In this document: piece by piece, positions 22,429 through 32,885 of the stretch
How positions within the stretch are numbered: position 1 is the first letter of the stretch
Layout of the letters: each line of letters opens with the position of its first letter
DNA from: Verpa conica
Lineage: Eukaryota > Ascomycota > Pezizomycetes > Pezizales > Morchellaceae
Direction of reading: 5' to 3'
DNA length: 64,000 bases
Assembly: GCA_033030425.1 (NCBI GenBank)
Contig: JAUFSD010000010.1
Location: 434,001 to 498,000 of the forward strand
Position numbers and translations under genes: made by a program
Notes under the pieces: generated by a model
Told to the model about the DNA's origin: nothing
What the model saw: only the letters and a program-made list of their open reading frames with translations
The model's database searches: none

Positions 22429-22582
22429 ATTTTCTAGTAGAATTAATGCGAAAATGCGCGACTCAGGACTCAGAGGTCTGATTGGTATTTGGTGTTATCA
22501 ACGAAGATTCTAGTAGTGAGCACTGGCCACAAAACCCTTGCTCGCTAACCCCTGTTTTTCGCAATAATTCGGCCGGAGACTG
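22429..22582 (+). mobile_element. Miniature element, family 1, copy 2 (154 bp, TA-flanked)
   Basis: This is an inverted partner of the copy at 21892-22036, separated from it by about 390 bp. It ends GCCGGAGACTG just before TA (22583-22584). The shared core includes CGAAGATTCTAGTAGTGA and AACCCCTGTTTTTCGCAATA. Several differences between copies are C-to-T or G-to-A, which could reflect repeat-induced point mutation, although drift is not excluded. Confidence 0.85.
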
Positions 22583-24805
22583 TAACAAGATGCCAAGACG
22601 TCCGGGAAAAGTGTGGCTAGGCGATCCTATTTTCGCCACTTTCTATAATTGTAGGAGGGGGGGGAAAGAAGAGTCAATCTCTTTTTTTTGTTTTTTTTGT
22701 TTTCACTTTTCTTTTCCCTTGTCTAGGTAGGGGGAGAACAGCGACTACCTCAAATCTACTGAGAGAAAGAACTATGAAGGGTGATCTGACCGGCGACTCG
22801 AATCGAACAAGGTCAACTAGAGTCCCCCCTCCCCAATCAGCTCTCCCCATTCCTTGTGTGCGCCCCATGTGTGCAATCCCAAATTCGGTGTCCAGTTTAA
22901 AATCAAAAGCTGGGAGTGATCCACACAATAGATTAAACCAATTACGATCCCGATCGCTTAGCTGAGATAATGGGCTTCGGTGCATGACCAATCCCAAAGG
23001 CTATCAATTTTTCGCGACTGATCTCCCTATCAGACCGCCCAATAAAAAAAAACCCGGTGGTAGAACAAAATAAAAAAAACGAATCTCTATAAGATCTACC
23101 GTGGTTTTTGTGGGATATATTGTCTAGGCTTCCTTTTCAGCTCAGATGAAGAAAAGTGTCGATGGTCGGGGAGGGACGGTTGACGGACTTTACTTGCCTC
23201 ATGTCATAGTACGTGTGCGAGCTCGGCAAAGCAATATTCTAAAACTACACAATTACCTGCTTCTATTTACCCCGCCGTTGACGTTTATAGATTTATTCCA
23301 TTTCCCTTCTCGATAGAGTTAAAGTGGATTATCGGTTCAGGGAGCTGTTGTGTCTTAAATAAGGTTTCAGTATCTGGTAAAGGAGGGTGTCGATCAATTG
23401 GCTCTTGTATTACCGGATTTTCCCGGGTCATGAACCCTCACTCGAAGCCAATGAACGTTCCTCGGGTTGGTGGTTTACAATGGTGACCAGGTTTCTATGC
23501 GTGTTGCTGAGATCTGGTATCATCCCTAGCCTCCCGGGTGGGCTTAAGACAGGAGTCCGTGAGCTTGATTAAAGAGAGATGGCCTCTGTTACGCTATACA
23601 GGGTGTCTACTTTCCCTGCGTAAGCGTCGGGTAAGGCGGAGAGGTTGGGATTCCAAGGTTTCGCCTTATTCGGTCAGGTGAGACCAGATAGCAAATGATT
23701 TCATATATGAAGACGCGTGTGTGGCTTTGGTGGCAAATCTTTACGAGTGAAATGATATTTCAAGCACTTTTCGTCGGAGGGACCCTGCCAACAAGTAGAA
23801 GAGTAATACTAGTGGGATTACACAGCAAGACCAGTAAAGTGGCACTGCGTGTCCATTTAATTCTTCGTTTACTGTTTCATTGGTAGTCTCGGTAGGGTCC
23901 TAGCCCTCCCCAGTACGATTATCATATTCCATCCCCCTACTTGCTTTTCTGATCCTCAAGCCCCGATTCTGGGTAGATGGTGCAAGGGCCAGAACTCACA
24001 ACCTGCATAATCATATTGCAAGCCCCCGGGCTTAGGGGGGTGACGTAAACGGAAATTATAGCGGATTCGGTATTACCATCGTCCCGAAGCCAAAACTCAA
24101 CGGATTCGCGTCAACGCTTTGGAAACACCCTCTAGCAAGACTAACTCCCTCAACGTGAACGGTGGGACGTTGATCCGGAGTGGCGTACAGGGCTTCTTAT
24201 ATGTTTTTCCCTGCTTGGCACCTGCTTGTTATCCGACGAGTTCTCAGGCCAAGGGCGGGGTTCCCCGCAATGATAATCTGCTGTTTCTAGCACCATTTTA
24301 GGAAAAGGGACATGCGAAAGGGGAAAAAAGGTTAGGAATCGGCCGGGTAAAGTGGCGAATGAGAAGTTCAAGCAAAAGCTGGCCTCGGAGAGACCTTCCG
24401 GCCAATCAGCAGTGGCGAAGCTGGGGGGGGTACCCCATCAACGAGCTGGCGGACACTGCTGAGGAACGGGGCTGCTGAACTGTCAAGCACATCTATCCCT
24501 CCACACTGTTTCTCGCGTTCTGAAGTGTACTCCGCCGACGGAAGAGACGATCCTTACGGAATATAAGACTTTGGGACCTCTCTCTTGGTATTTCGATTTG
24601 GCGGTCCAAAATTCTTCCGGAAATCCCCTCGCTCGCTACATCGCACTGAAAACAGTGTGCGCCACAAAACCCCCTCCCCACAGTCAAACATCAACGGAGC
24701 TTAGCTCACTCACCCGGCAATCCTTGGAACAGATTCCCTGTTTAACACGGTTTCTGGGTTCCCTTCTGCGGTTGTGTTGTATACTGAGATCGATGTTGAT
24801 CTCCT

Positions 24806-25294
24806 ATGGAACCTCCTCCAGGTCGCTACAGTGTCCCGCCCAGGAAAGATTCTTCGAGTTCAGGTATACGCACATCTCCCATCGATGGAATCTTGCAGAA
24901 ACCACCAGTTCCCAGATCCAGACGCTTGAGTAAAGAGGAGAGGAAGAATCGCTACGATCGCATAGAGATGTTAACGAAGGAATTAACCAACGCGCTTAAG
25001 GATGAGATGTCACGGAGAAAAGACTCATGGGATGTGGACGGAGATATGGAAGAGGAGGAGCATTGGGAGAATCGGAAAAAAGAGATATATGATGGGTTAT
25101 CAGATTTGACAGCAGAAATAAAGAGGGCCATGAGAGACAGGAATAAGGAGGCTGTATTGAATCTATGGGGGAAAGAAATGGAGGAACGGCGGGTAAAGAG
25201 AAGTGGGAGTTCAAGACGAGATGGGGACGAAGCAGTGGAAGATGATAGAAGAATAGGAGAAGGGAAAGGTGAATGCGATGGAAGGGAAGGGTAA
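24806..25294 (+). CDS. Hypothetical charged coiled-coil protein (162 aa)
   Basis: A single open frame starts with ATG at 24806. The N-terminus is Pro/Ser-rich (MEPPPGRYSVPPRKDSSSSG). Residues about 40-140 are dominated by Glu, Lys, Arg and Asp with heptad-like spacing of Leu/Ile/Met (RIEMLTKELTNALKDEM), suggesting a helical or coiled-coil region. The C-terminus is again Arg/Asp/Gly-rich and disordered. I do not recognise a family. It lies alone in repeat-rich DNA, and the codon pattern does not exclude a gene fragment or a chance ORF in purine-rich sequence. Confidence 0.4.
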   Translation: MEPPPGRYSVPPRKDSSSSGIRTSPIDGILQKPPVPRSRRLSKEERKNRYDRIEMLTKELTNALKDEMSRRKDSWDVDGDMEEEEHWENRKKEIYDGLSDLTAEIKRAMRDRNKEAVLNLWGKEMEERRVKRSGSSRRDGDEAVEDDRRIGEGKGECDGREG

Positions 25295-27462
25295 AGAAAC
25301 TATTTGTTTCCATCACAAGGACTACAATTGTTTTTATGGGTGTTTTCTAGACGGGATAGAGGGTTCGTTACCGTTTCTTTGGTGTTTTCTATACCAGTTC
25401 CCCAAAAGATTCAATTGATACCTCACCCCGAGGAGTAATTTAGTAGTAGATTTATTGATTTTTACCTGTTCAGCCCAGATTTTTAATTCTGTTAGACCGA
25501 CCGTATTACTTGGTGAGCTGGCAATATTTGGGCATACCGTTTACAAAAGTCCACTCTGTTGACACGAACGCGATTACAGGCGAACCACAGGTACCGTTAC
25601 CTAAAGCGCTGCTTCGTCTTCCCCCCCCCAGTTCCCCTGATTCTGAATCTACCGGGTTTACGGAATTGGACTGCCCTCCCCCCAATCGGTACCATGTTAC
25701 CGCTATCTCGATATAATGCTGCCAACGCTCAGCCAAGAGCTATCACCGCGCTGTCTCTTTCAGCCTCGCTTGCACGGTGTTCGATCCTCGATGGCTAGGT
25801 GTCTTCTTCGTATGGTAACGGTTGGTAGTTCCGGTTGAAAGTGGCGAGTTGAAGTGGAGTTGAACATGTTGTCTTTTGGCCAGCCCTGTAGTTGATGTGA
25901 GCACCGCCACCGCCAAAATAGTTAGAAAGCCCGGCCAACCGGGTCTCAAGGTTCCTATTCAATCGATTTATTTAGCTGTCTCCCGATTCCCGACAGATGG
26001 GGTCCCAGGTGTTAGGATGCCAGATCGGGGAAAGGAGATCCCTCGGTTTTCTTTTTCTCTCTTTTTTTTTTTTTCCCCTTTGGCGAAATGAAGCTTTCCG
26101 GGGGGTTGTTTGTACCTAGTAACTGTTAGAGTAATAGCATGGCTGTCTGAGCCACTGTCACACCAAGATTTCTTGCCAAATAGTGGCAATTCACAACACC
26201 GATAGGCCCTAGTGGCCCCCCCCCTTCATAGAAGTTAGTGATTTGCATAAGGCAAAATGCATAACGAGATAACTACTAGTTTTAGTAGTAAATTATGAGC
26301 CACAACGATTTCGTGGACACTCTCCTGTGGGTGTTCATTCGTCTCTCCCTGTCCATCATTTCTGGAAGCTTGAATGTTGATTTTCTCGACTATTGATAAA
26401 ATCGAAATGTTTGCTTTGCAGATCCCCATGCAAACCAGGATCTTGGTTAACGCCACACCATGGTAATGGGGGGGGTGAGTCGGGTGGCAACGGAATGGCT
26501 GATGCTTGGACTCCCCTAGTCTTTTTTTTTTTTTTTTCTTTCCTTCTCCCGTTTTTCTTTTTCCTTTCTTTTCCGAATCTGCAAATTGAAACATGGCCAG
26601 CTAGTTCTGTTTCGTGGGTTGAAGCCCCGTTGGTAAGCTTGCCAAGACCACATCGGGGGCGGTAGCAGTTCCAGATCTTGGATATGAGGCATGAGCGCAG
26701 AACGGAGGGAAATAGAGTTGGATGGATATACCCCCGGCGAGGCTATATATGGCGCCAAAAGACCCAGGCCCACGGGCTGGATAGGTTGAAAGGGGAGGGG
26801 GTGAACATGTATAGGAAATCAGGTTTTTTCCGAGACATTGAATCCTTGGCACTTCTAGTAATGTAAACGTCAGAGAAAAATCCAACAGTACGGTCAAGAG
26901 TCATTACGCGGCAGCTTGATAGTGGCAAAGTAAGCTAATATTCTAGAAATTGCGACTAAAACCCATGCTGTAAGTCATGCAGATCATCCGAGTGATATAT
27001 TGTGATTGTGCAGTTCTGTGCAGCTACCACTGCATATTAAGACCTTGGTCTCGACTAAAGATGGAATCGGGCCCCGCCTTTGCTAGATTTGGGGCCTTGG
27101 AGAACATCTAAATGTGTTATGTGTTGTACTTGACTCATACCATTAAATAGCCCATGACCAAGGGGGGATGCCTTAGGTTCAATGATATATCTTCCATATT
27201 AGAGGTCTATAATAATGTTCCTTACCATCTCGTTGATAATCCGTGATAATTGTCTCTGAAGGCTAGTACTAGAAAGCCCAGTCATCTCGTCCTGCAAAAA
27301 AACGTTTAAAAGATCTGTAGTAGACCATAGTTTAGTAAGCCTAGAGGTGAAACCTCCATTAAGGTTCCCCCGTCGCCACACCTTATTCCGATGTCTTGGC
27401 GCTGCCAATAAAGCTTGGGTACTCGGGTGTGCTGACGAGCGAGGCTGTGCAAAAAAAAAATA

Positions 27463-27583
27463 CTTGTCCACCGGGATATGAACCAGAAAGCCGGGAGGCA
27501 ACAATCTGTATGGTAGAATATCTGTGCACGACGCCACACCATACAAAATTGACACCCCCTGTTTTCTGGTTCTTGCCTAGGAG
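27463..27583. mobile_element. Decayed 121-bp relative of miniature element family 2
   Basis: It starts CTTGTCCACCGGGATATGAA after TA (27461-27462) and ends with the inverted counterpart (TTTTCTGGTTCTTGCC) before TA (27584-27585). The ends resemble those of the element at 21412-21676 but are more diverged, and the interior is shorter. Confidence 0.5.
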
Positions 27584-29741
27584 TACTACTATATTGTAAT
27601 CTTCATGTGATAGCACCGCCACGAATACTAGGATTACTACACTGTGGGGCCTAGAAGTTGATTTCTCTATGATCGCCTACAATACTGTGTTTTTCAGGTG
27701 TGGCAGAGAGCGTGGGGGTTTAATGAGGCGCATGATAGCTCGATTTCAATATTGGTGAGCGTTCTCAAGTACTCAAAATTGTTAAAAACCAGCATATATC
27801 TATAGAAATACTCTATCATTGATACGTAAGTCTAGTTTGTGATTGGACGATTATTTAGATCTTACCCATATGTTACCTAAACGGAATGTCTATTGATTGT
27901 TTATATTTCTACTTAAAGTTATATGACTAATATTAGTTAATTATATAGATGTGAGTATAGGAACAATGCCTTTTTGGTACGTTCGGGATTTAATGCTTGT
28001 AGAAATGGGTAAAGATCTAGTAAATTTAGGTGATTTGTTATTGTTTTATCTTCTGATTTTCAGCTCTCCTAGCTGATCTTGTTTTAAGAGGACTGGGGAT
28101 TAATTGGGTAACGATTTCGGTCTCGCAATAGATATCGCGTGATGTCGCGTGATCTTAAAACTCTCGCACTCGCTGGATGTCTATGAACTCAATTAGGGGA
28201 TTTTAAGGCTTCTTTAATTTCCCATCACTCTAGGGTCTTATGATTATAGGGAGTCCCTTTCTAACTATGCTTCTTATGGATTCATCATTCCATACTTTCG
28301 CTGTAACGTAGGGGAAATATTATGGAGGTGGATTTATTCAGTATAGTTACTACTTAGGATTAACGTATATATGTGTTTAGCTACTCAAAGGCACTATTTC
28401 GAAACCAATCTAGCTAGAAACGTACCTGTCTAGTTAGTTTTCCTAATATGCGTAACTTAAGGCGCAGGTTATGGGCATGATTTAAAACTACGATTTACAG
28501 GGAAAAATAGAACTAGTGATTATGGTAATAGATGGATAATCTCAACTTCCACGCTCATGATGTGGAAACCATGATGGAGTTCTCGAAAACCGGGTCTACC
28601 TAGAATCGTTGTCTCATGGGGGGGCACCAATCACGAGATTACGTCATGGGTGATGTCAGCGAGGCGAGCCCAATCAACCCAACCACAAACCTCAACCACC
28701 ACTGTAACAATAGCCCTAGAAATCTGACTTGCAACGGGGAAAACAGCCCCAAACACCACTCGCTGTTTTTGATTTTTCGGTCGATTGTGCCTGGGCCTAG
28801 CGATCTCCGACCAAGATTTGGGGGAGGGGCGGAACACGTAGATCATTTGGGTTGGTGAGCTTTTCTCGACTTACGGGCCGGATTCTAATCACCTAGCGAC
28901 GCGCGTTTGGACATGAATGGTTTGAAAATCACTATACCTCTCGTTGTCATAAGTTCACATTCGTACATCTCAACAAAGGCCGTGAGTGAGTCTATTCTTA
29001 GTTAGTAAGTTTTGTGGTGGGGTGGAAAGTATGGACCCAACAAGAAAATTCTTTTTTATATATGTATTTTGGTGGCAAGTAAGGTAATGCCATATAAGTC
29101 CCTTCGCCAGTGGTGGGAGAAGTACGGAGTGGCGAATACTAAATTAAGCGTAGAGTACATGTATCACACCGGCGAGCCAAGTGTGTCAAAAAACCCCCAC
29201 TTTACTACAGCCTCTGGTAGAAAAGACCGGGAAATAAGGGTAGTCCACAAGGGTTCTTGGGCCAATACTGTTGCTAGAATCTTGGCCGAGAATGTGAAAG
29301 GCCAATCAATGCGCCAAATCTAAGGTTTTACGTTTCCAGGAGGCTGTACCAGTGGTACCGTGCACCAAAATCCGGGGACTCGTGCCCACTGCTTTTGGAC
29401 TTATACAGTTTAGAGGGGTTATCTTTTAGCTTTTAATCTATGAAGAACCTCCGGTTACTGTTTTAAATGTGTTTATTGGTTATTGTGAATTTACTACCAG
29501 TGGTGTAGTTTACCATAAGCGGTCTCTAATTTACCAATAGTAGTATAACTTACTGCTATTAGTAACTCTGCACTGGGTTAGAATACCCCCACACACAAGT
29601 GCACTGGATTTCAGTGTGTTGATACCACTAGTTATAAATTACCGTGCATATAAAAACTAACAGTTATCTAGATTTCAGCCCACACCTGCCCCTGAGATTA
29701 TTTCCTGACACGTGACTACTTAGCCGATTAACCCAAAGTCT

Positions 29742-29802
29742 CGGGTACCGGAGTGGCGGTGAAGTCTCTTCGGCCGTGGTACCGCCACTTGTCCGGTACC
29801 CG
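29742..29802. repeat. Strong inverted repeat (18-bp stem, 20-nt loop)
   Basis: CGGGTACCGG-A-GTGGCGGT at 29742-29760 pairs with ACCGCCAC-TTGT-CCGGTACCCG at 29781-29802. The stem is 18 bp with only a three-base bulge. It is unusually GC-rich for its surroundings. It may be a fold-back element terminus or a structured transcript, and no coding gene adjoins it. Confidence 0.65.
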
Positions 29803-30535
29803 TAGCGTCGGAGGGATACAACCGCTAGGCCGGAAGGAACACCGGTTCTTTCGCCTAGATCTACTAGATGTAGACACCTCCGTATCTCCCCTAATAAATG
29901 TTTATTTACTAGCTGGAAAGGTCCGCCTGCATATGGCGCTAAATATTTAATAGTTACAATTAAAAAAGTGATATATTGGCTGCAGGAATCATATAGAATA
30001 CACTAGATTCATAAATTCACATGCTATTTGTAGGCTATACCACAAAAAGCTGCCGTGTCTCATGGAATTAATAATAAGAGTGTTCTGGAAGGTTCTGATA
30101 GGGTTTGTGTCGCCATTACTCCGGCATCTTAAACATCTGCCTAGATTCTAGCTTCTGCCAATGATATAGAAGGATCCCACCTTATTATCGCACTTCTGAG
30201 CTATTAAAGTCTTAGTATATAGACCGTACCTAAATATTATAACTGGTGCTGTTATCAATAATTTTGGCCAATATTACCTATCCTACTAAAATACTAGTAT
30301 CGGAATTATAAGGAGCTTTCTAGAATCCTCTACTAATCTAGCAGACCACCATATGAGTTGCTCCCCATGGTAATCCCCACTACAATGATCCAATCCCAAC
30401 CACTACCACGCCGAATTCTACTAATTACTAGACTAATGTTATTGGTTACCTATGATTTATAAACCTACCTAGGTTCCTAAACTGTAGTCGTAATTTAAGT
30501 CTTCTAAGTTCCCACAGGTCAATATTCCCAAACCT

Positions 30536-30838
30536 TCACTTCCCCTTCCCCTTCCCCGTCTCCTTCACTCTACCCTTCACCCCCCCAGACTCAACACACA
30601 CATAATCCGTCTTATTGGTCTTCTCCCGATACGTAGGGGTCGGCGTAAGTGGCGGAGTACGTCGTGGGATCTTTGAGAGGCCTGCGTGCTCCCGCTTCGA
30701 TGGGTTTATGTGGTCCCCTGCTTGTGGAAATAAGATACGTGATACGGGCTTGGTCGATGTAGTGTGCGTTGGTGTTTTGGGGGGTTGTGAGCGTGTGGGG
30801 AGTGGGATTCTTGAAGGGGGCGTTTCTGGTGATGACAT
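30536..30838 (-). CDS. Hypothetical basic Ser/Thr-Pro-rich protein (100 aa), possibly the first exon of a larger gene
   Basis: ATG at 30838 opens a frame whose composition looks protein-like: MSSPETPPSRIPLPTRSQPP, then SRILFPQAGDHINPSKREHA, GLSKIPRRTPPLTPTPTYRE and a Lys/Gly-rich end. There are at least six Ser/Thr-Pro sites, including minimal CDK sites, and several RIP/KIP-type basic turns, so it resembles the disordered N-terminus of a cell-cycle substrate or inhibitor. I cannot assign a family. A downstream exon beyond the TGA is possible (GT at 30530 and below), so the 3' end is uncertain. Confidence 0.4.
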   Translation of the reverse strand: MSSPETPPSRIPLPTRSQPPKTPTHTTSTKPVSRILFPQAGDHINPSKREHAGLSKIPRRTPPLTPTPTYREKTNKTDYVCVESGGVKGRVKETGKGKGK

Positions 30839-31292
30839 ATTGGTGTTGTGGAGTGGGAGTTGGGTTGTGGTGGGTGTATATCTTTGGGTGGAATTGTTCT
30901 GGAAGGTACTGTAAGTGTGGAGAGTACTTGAGGTGTGGTGATAGTGAAGTATAAAGCCGGAAATTCCTGTAGTAAGATGGATTAAGGATGTGAATTGTAC
31001 TTGGGCATCGAGTCATGAGCTATCACTCGCTACTATAAAATGCCTCTTATCGCTCGGTTCAAGCAGCTGGTTGGTTGGCTGATTATTCATAACGACATAA
31101 GCAGCCTAAAAGAGCCAAAAGACCATTTAACCTAACCATTAAGGGATGATTTCCTAAAAAACAGTAAAACTCAGTACATCCAACCGATACTCAACTAAAG
31201 CGTAGATTTCTCCACAATTAACCCTCCCCCCTTACCGTTTCTACATCACCAATCGGTGCCCATTCACCAAACTACAGAATAAAATCACTTAC

Positions 31293-32290
31293 CTATACCT
31301 TATACCCCGCCAACTCCATCGTCAGGTCAAACCCCGCCAAAAAACTCCTCATTACGTGGACAATGCCAACCCCCACACCCATAATCTCCCCCCAAAAAAT
31401 TGCTTTCGCCCTTAGCGCCAACGCCTTAAACACATCGCTCCCAGGCCTAATCCCAGAATCAAATATAACTGTCACTTTCTCACCCACACCTATAACCAAC
31501 AAGCCCTTTACATACTGGGGGGGTGGGGGAGGAATAATATCCACAAACAATCCACGACCTCCCCCCTCCCAACGCAGCCAAACACGCAACAGCACCGCAA
31601 ACCTGTCTCGTTGTACAGTTTGAAACCAACAATCCCATCACACCCAATCTCAACCACCTTCACTAAATTCTCAACGTTCCGAATATTTCTCATGAAACGC
31701 CACCCCCCCCAGAGATCTTCTTCCACTCCCTAACGCCCACAATCTTCTCCTACGTATGCGGGTCGTCGGTGCCAGATACATATGTACTCATTTCCAAGAA
31801 TCGGGTTTTACTGTCTGTGGGATTTATCCGGACTCCTAACCTGTAAGACCTAAGGCTGTGATAGGTTAGATAAATTGTCTAGAGAATTCATGAGAGGCTG
31901 GCGTAGTCCCCTAGTGGAAATATCATCGTGATGTCAGTCGAGCTGCTATGTACCCGTTATTACATTACATCTGGAATCTTTAACATAGTCAGCACTATCT
32001 ATACAGTGACATGACTATATGTCCATCCACATACCCACGCAACACTTAAATAAGATCAGTGGTCAACTCACCATTATGGGGCATATATAACTGAAAGAAG
32101 TGTACTCCAACACCAGCGATCTCCCCACTCCCATTTGTAACGGCTGCATCCTTAATCAACCTACTCCCCGCCGTACTCAACGAATACGGCAGTCCCAACT
32201 ACCAACTCTGCCTCGGGTGGTATGTCTCATTTGCCAGGGGAAAAGTAGGCTGGCGCATTGCCGAAGAGGGTTGTTTTGTTGACAAGGGTT
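31293..32290 (-). pseudogene. Decayed FMN-dependent alpha-hydroxy acid dehydrogenase (lactate 2-monooxygenase-like)
   Basis: Pieces of this family can be read in shifting frames on the reverse strand. They include a TLFGNAP-like block near 32240, GVGVHFFQLYMPHNGELTT around 32060-32120, VENLVKVVEIGCDGIVGF near 31640-31690, and TVIFDSGIRPGSDVFKALAL with the downstream SFLAGFDLTMELAGYK at about 31295-31460. In intact members these correspond to the FMN-binding barrel, including the RFFQLYMPHDDELT and LFDSGIRTGSD regions and the conserved SNHGGRQ, here lost (GFKLYNETG). Stops and frameshifts break it repeatedly, so no functional enzyme is expected. It is a single-locus relic, not obviously transposon-borne. 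Confidence 0.75.
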
Positions 32291-32885
32291 CACTAGATGA
32301 ATGCAACGTCGGTGGCTGTTGGCGAGGTGTGATTGGCCAGAGCTAGAGGAGGCTTATTATTACCCTTTTTGGTAGAGTTTTTCAACTAGCTTATTATTCA
32401 AGTTTGGTGAGAAGGTCTGGTAGGTGTTTCGTGGGGTATACGTGTGTTGAATGAAGGGGGGGGAGTAGATTCCTCATTGAAGGTGTTGGTATAGTTGATA
32501 GCATTGGGGGGGGGTTGGAGTGATTTTCTGCGTTGGGATTTTTTTTTCGGAGGGTTGGAGTATCGATGGATACTTATAACTGTGCGTGTTGTCACTGAGG
32601 TATTGATGACATCATGCAGTGGGTGTATCCGTCTTCCGGGCGATCAGTGGGGCATTATATTAATCCCCTCTACTATTCGCTATAGGTGATATGGGTTCTA
32701 TTCATTGATTGGGTGGATTTTTTTTTTTTAGACATCTATCACGGTAAGCCGGGGATCAAGGCGAGTGAGAAAATATGATGGTATACTCTTTGTGGAAATG
32801 ATTATAATACAACTTTTTATAATAATACTAATAATAATAAAAATACAATTATTTAATATACGGTGGAGATACTATCTACACTTCT
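32291..32885. other. Intergenic spacer between the FMN-enzyme relic and the rhamnogalacturonase gene
   Basis: I see no gene. G- and T-homopolymers (32454-32463, 32505-32513, 32719-32731) and an AT-rich stretch at 32800-32865 are present; the latter probably belongs to the 3' UTR or polyadenylation region of the adjacent reverse-strand gene. Confidence 0.4.

Larger units (their letters stand above)
20889..24805. other. Repeat-rich intergenic region
   Basis: No gene is supported. The first 250 bases hold CT tracts and poly-T suitable for the 3' end of the GMC-hydrolase gene. From 21410 to 22590 there is an island of small inverted-repeat elements, listed separately. Homopolymers (poly-T at 22049-22065, poly-A at 21294-21312) accompany them. 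From 22600 to 24800 only short chance ORFs are seen. The part from about 24370 to 24805 is more GC-rich and probably serves as promoter for the small ORF at 24806. Confidence 0.45.
25295..30535. other. Gene-poor region with decayed repeats
   Basis: No gene is supported. It contains homopolymer-rich stretches (poly-T/pyrimidine near 26050-26075 and 26521-26570), a decayed miniature element at 27463-27583, and a strong hairpin at 29742-29802. At 29480-29580 there is a run of short palindromic units built from TTAC/GTAA and ACCA/TGGT blocks. ORFs of up to about 119 codons lack family resemblance and several begin at non-ATG codons. Confidence 0.45.
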
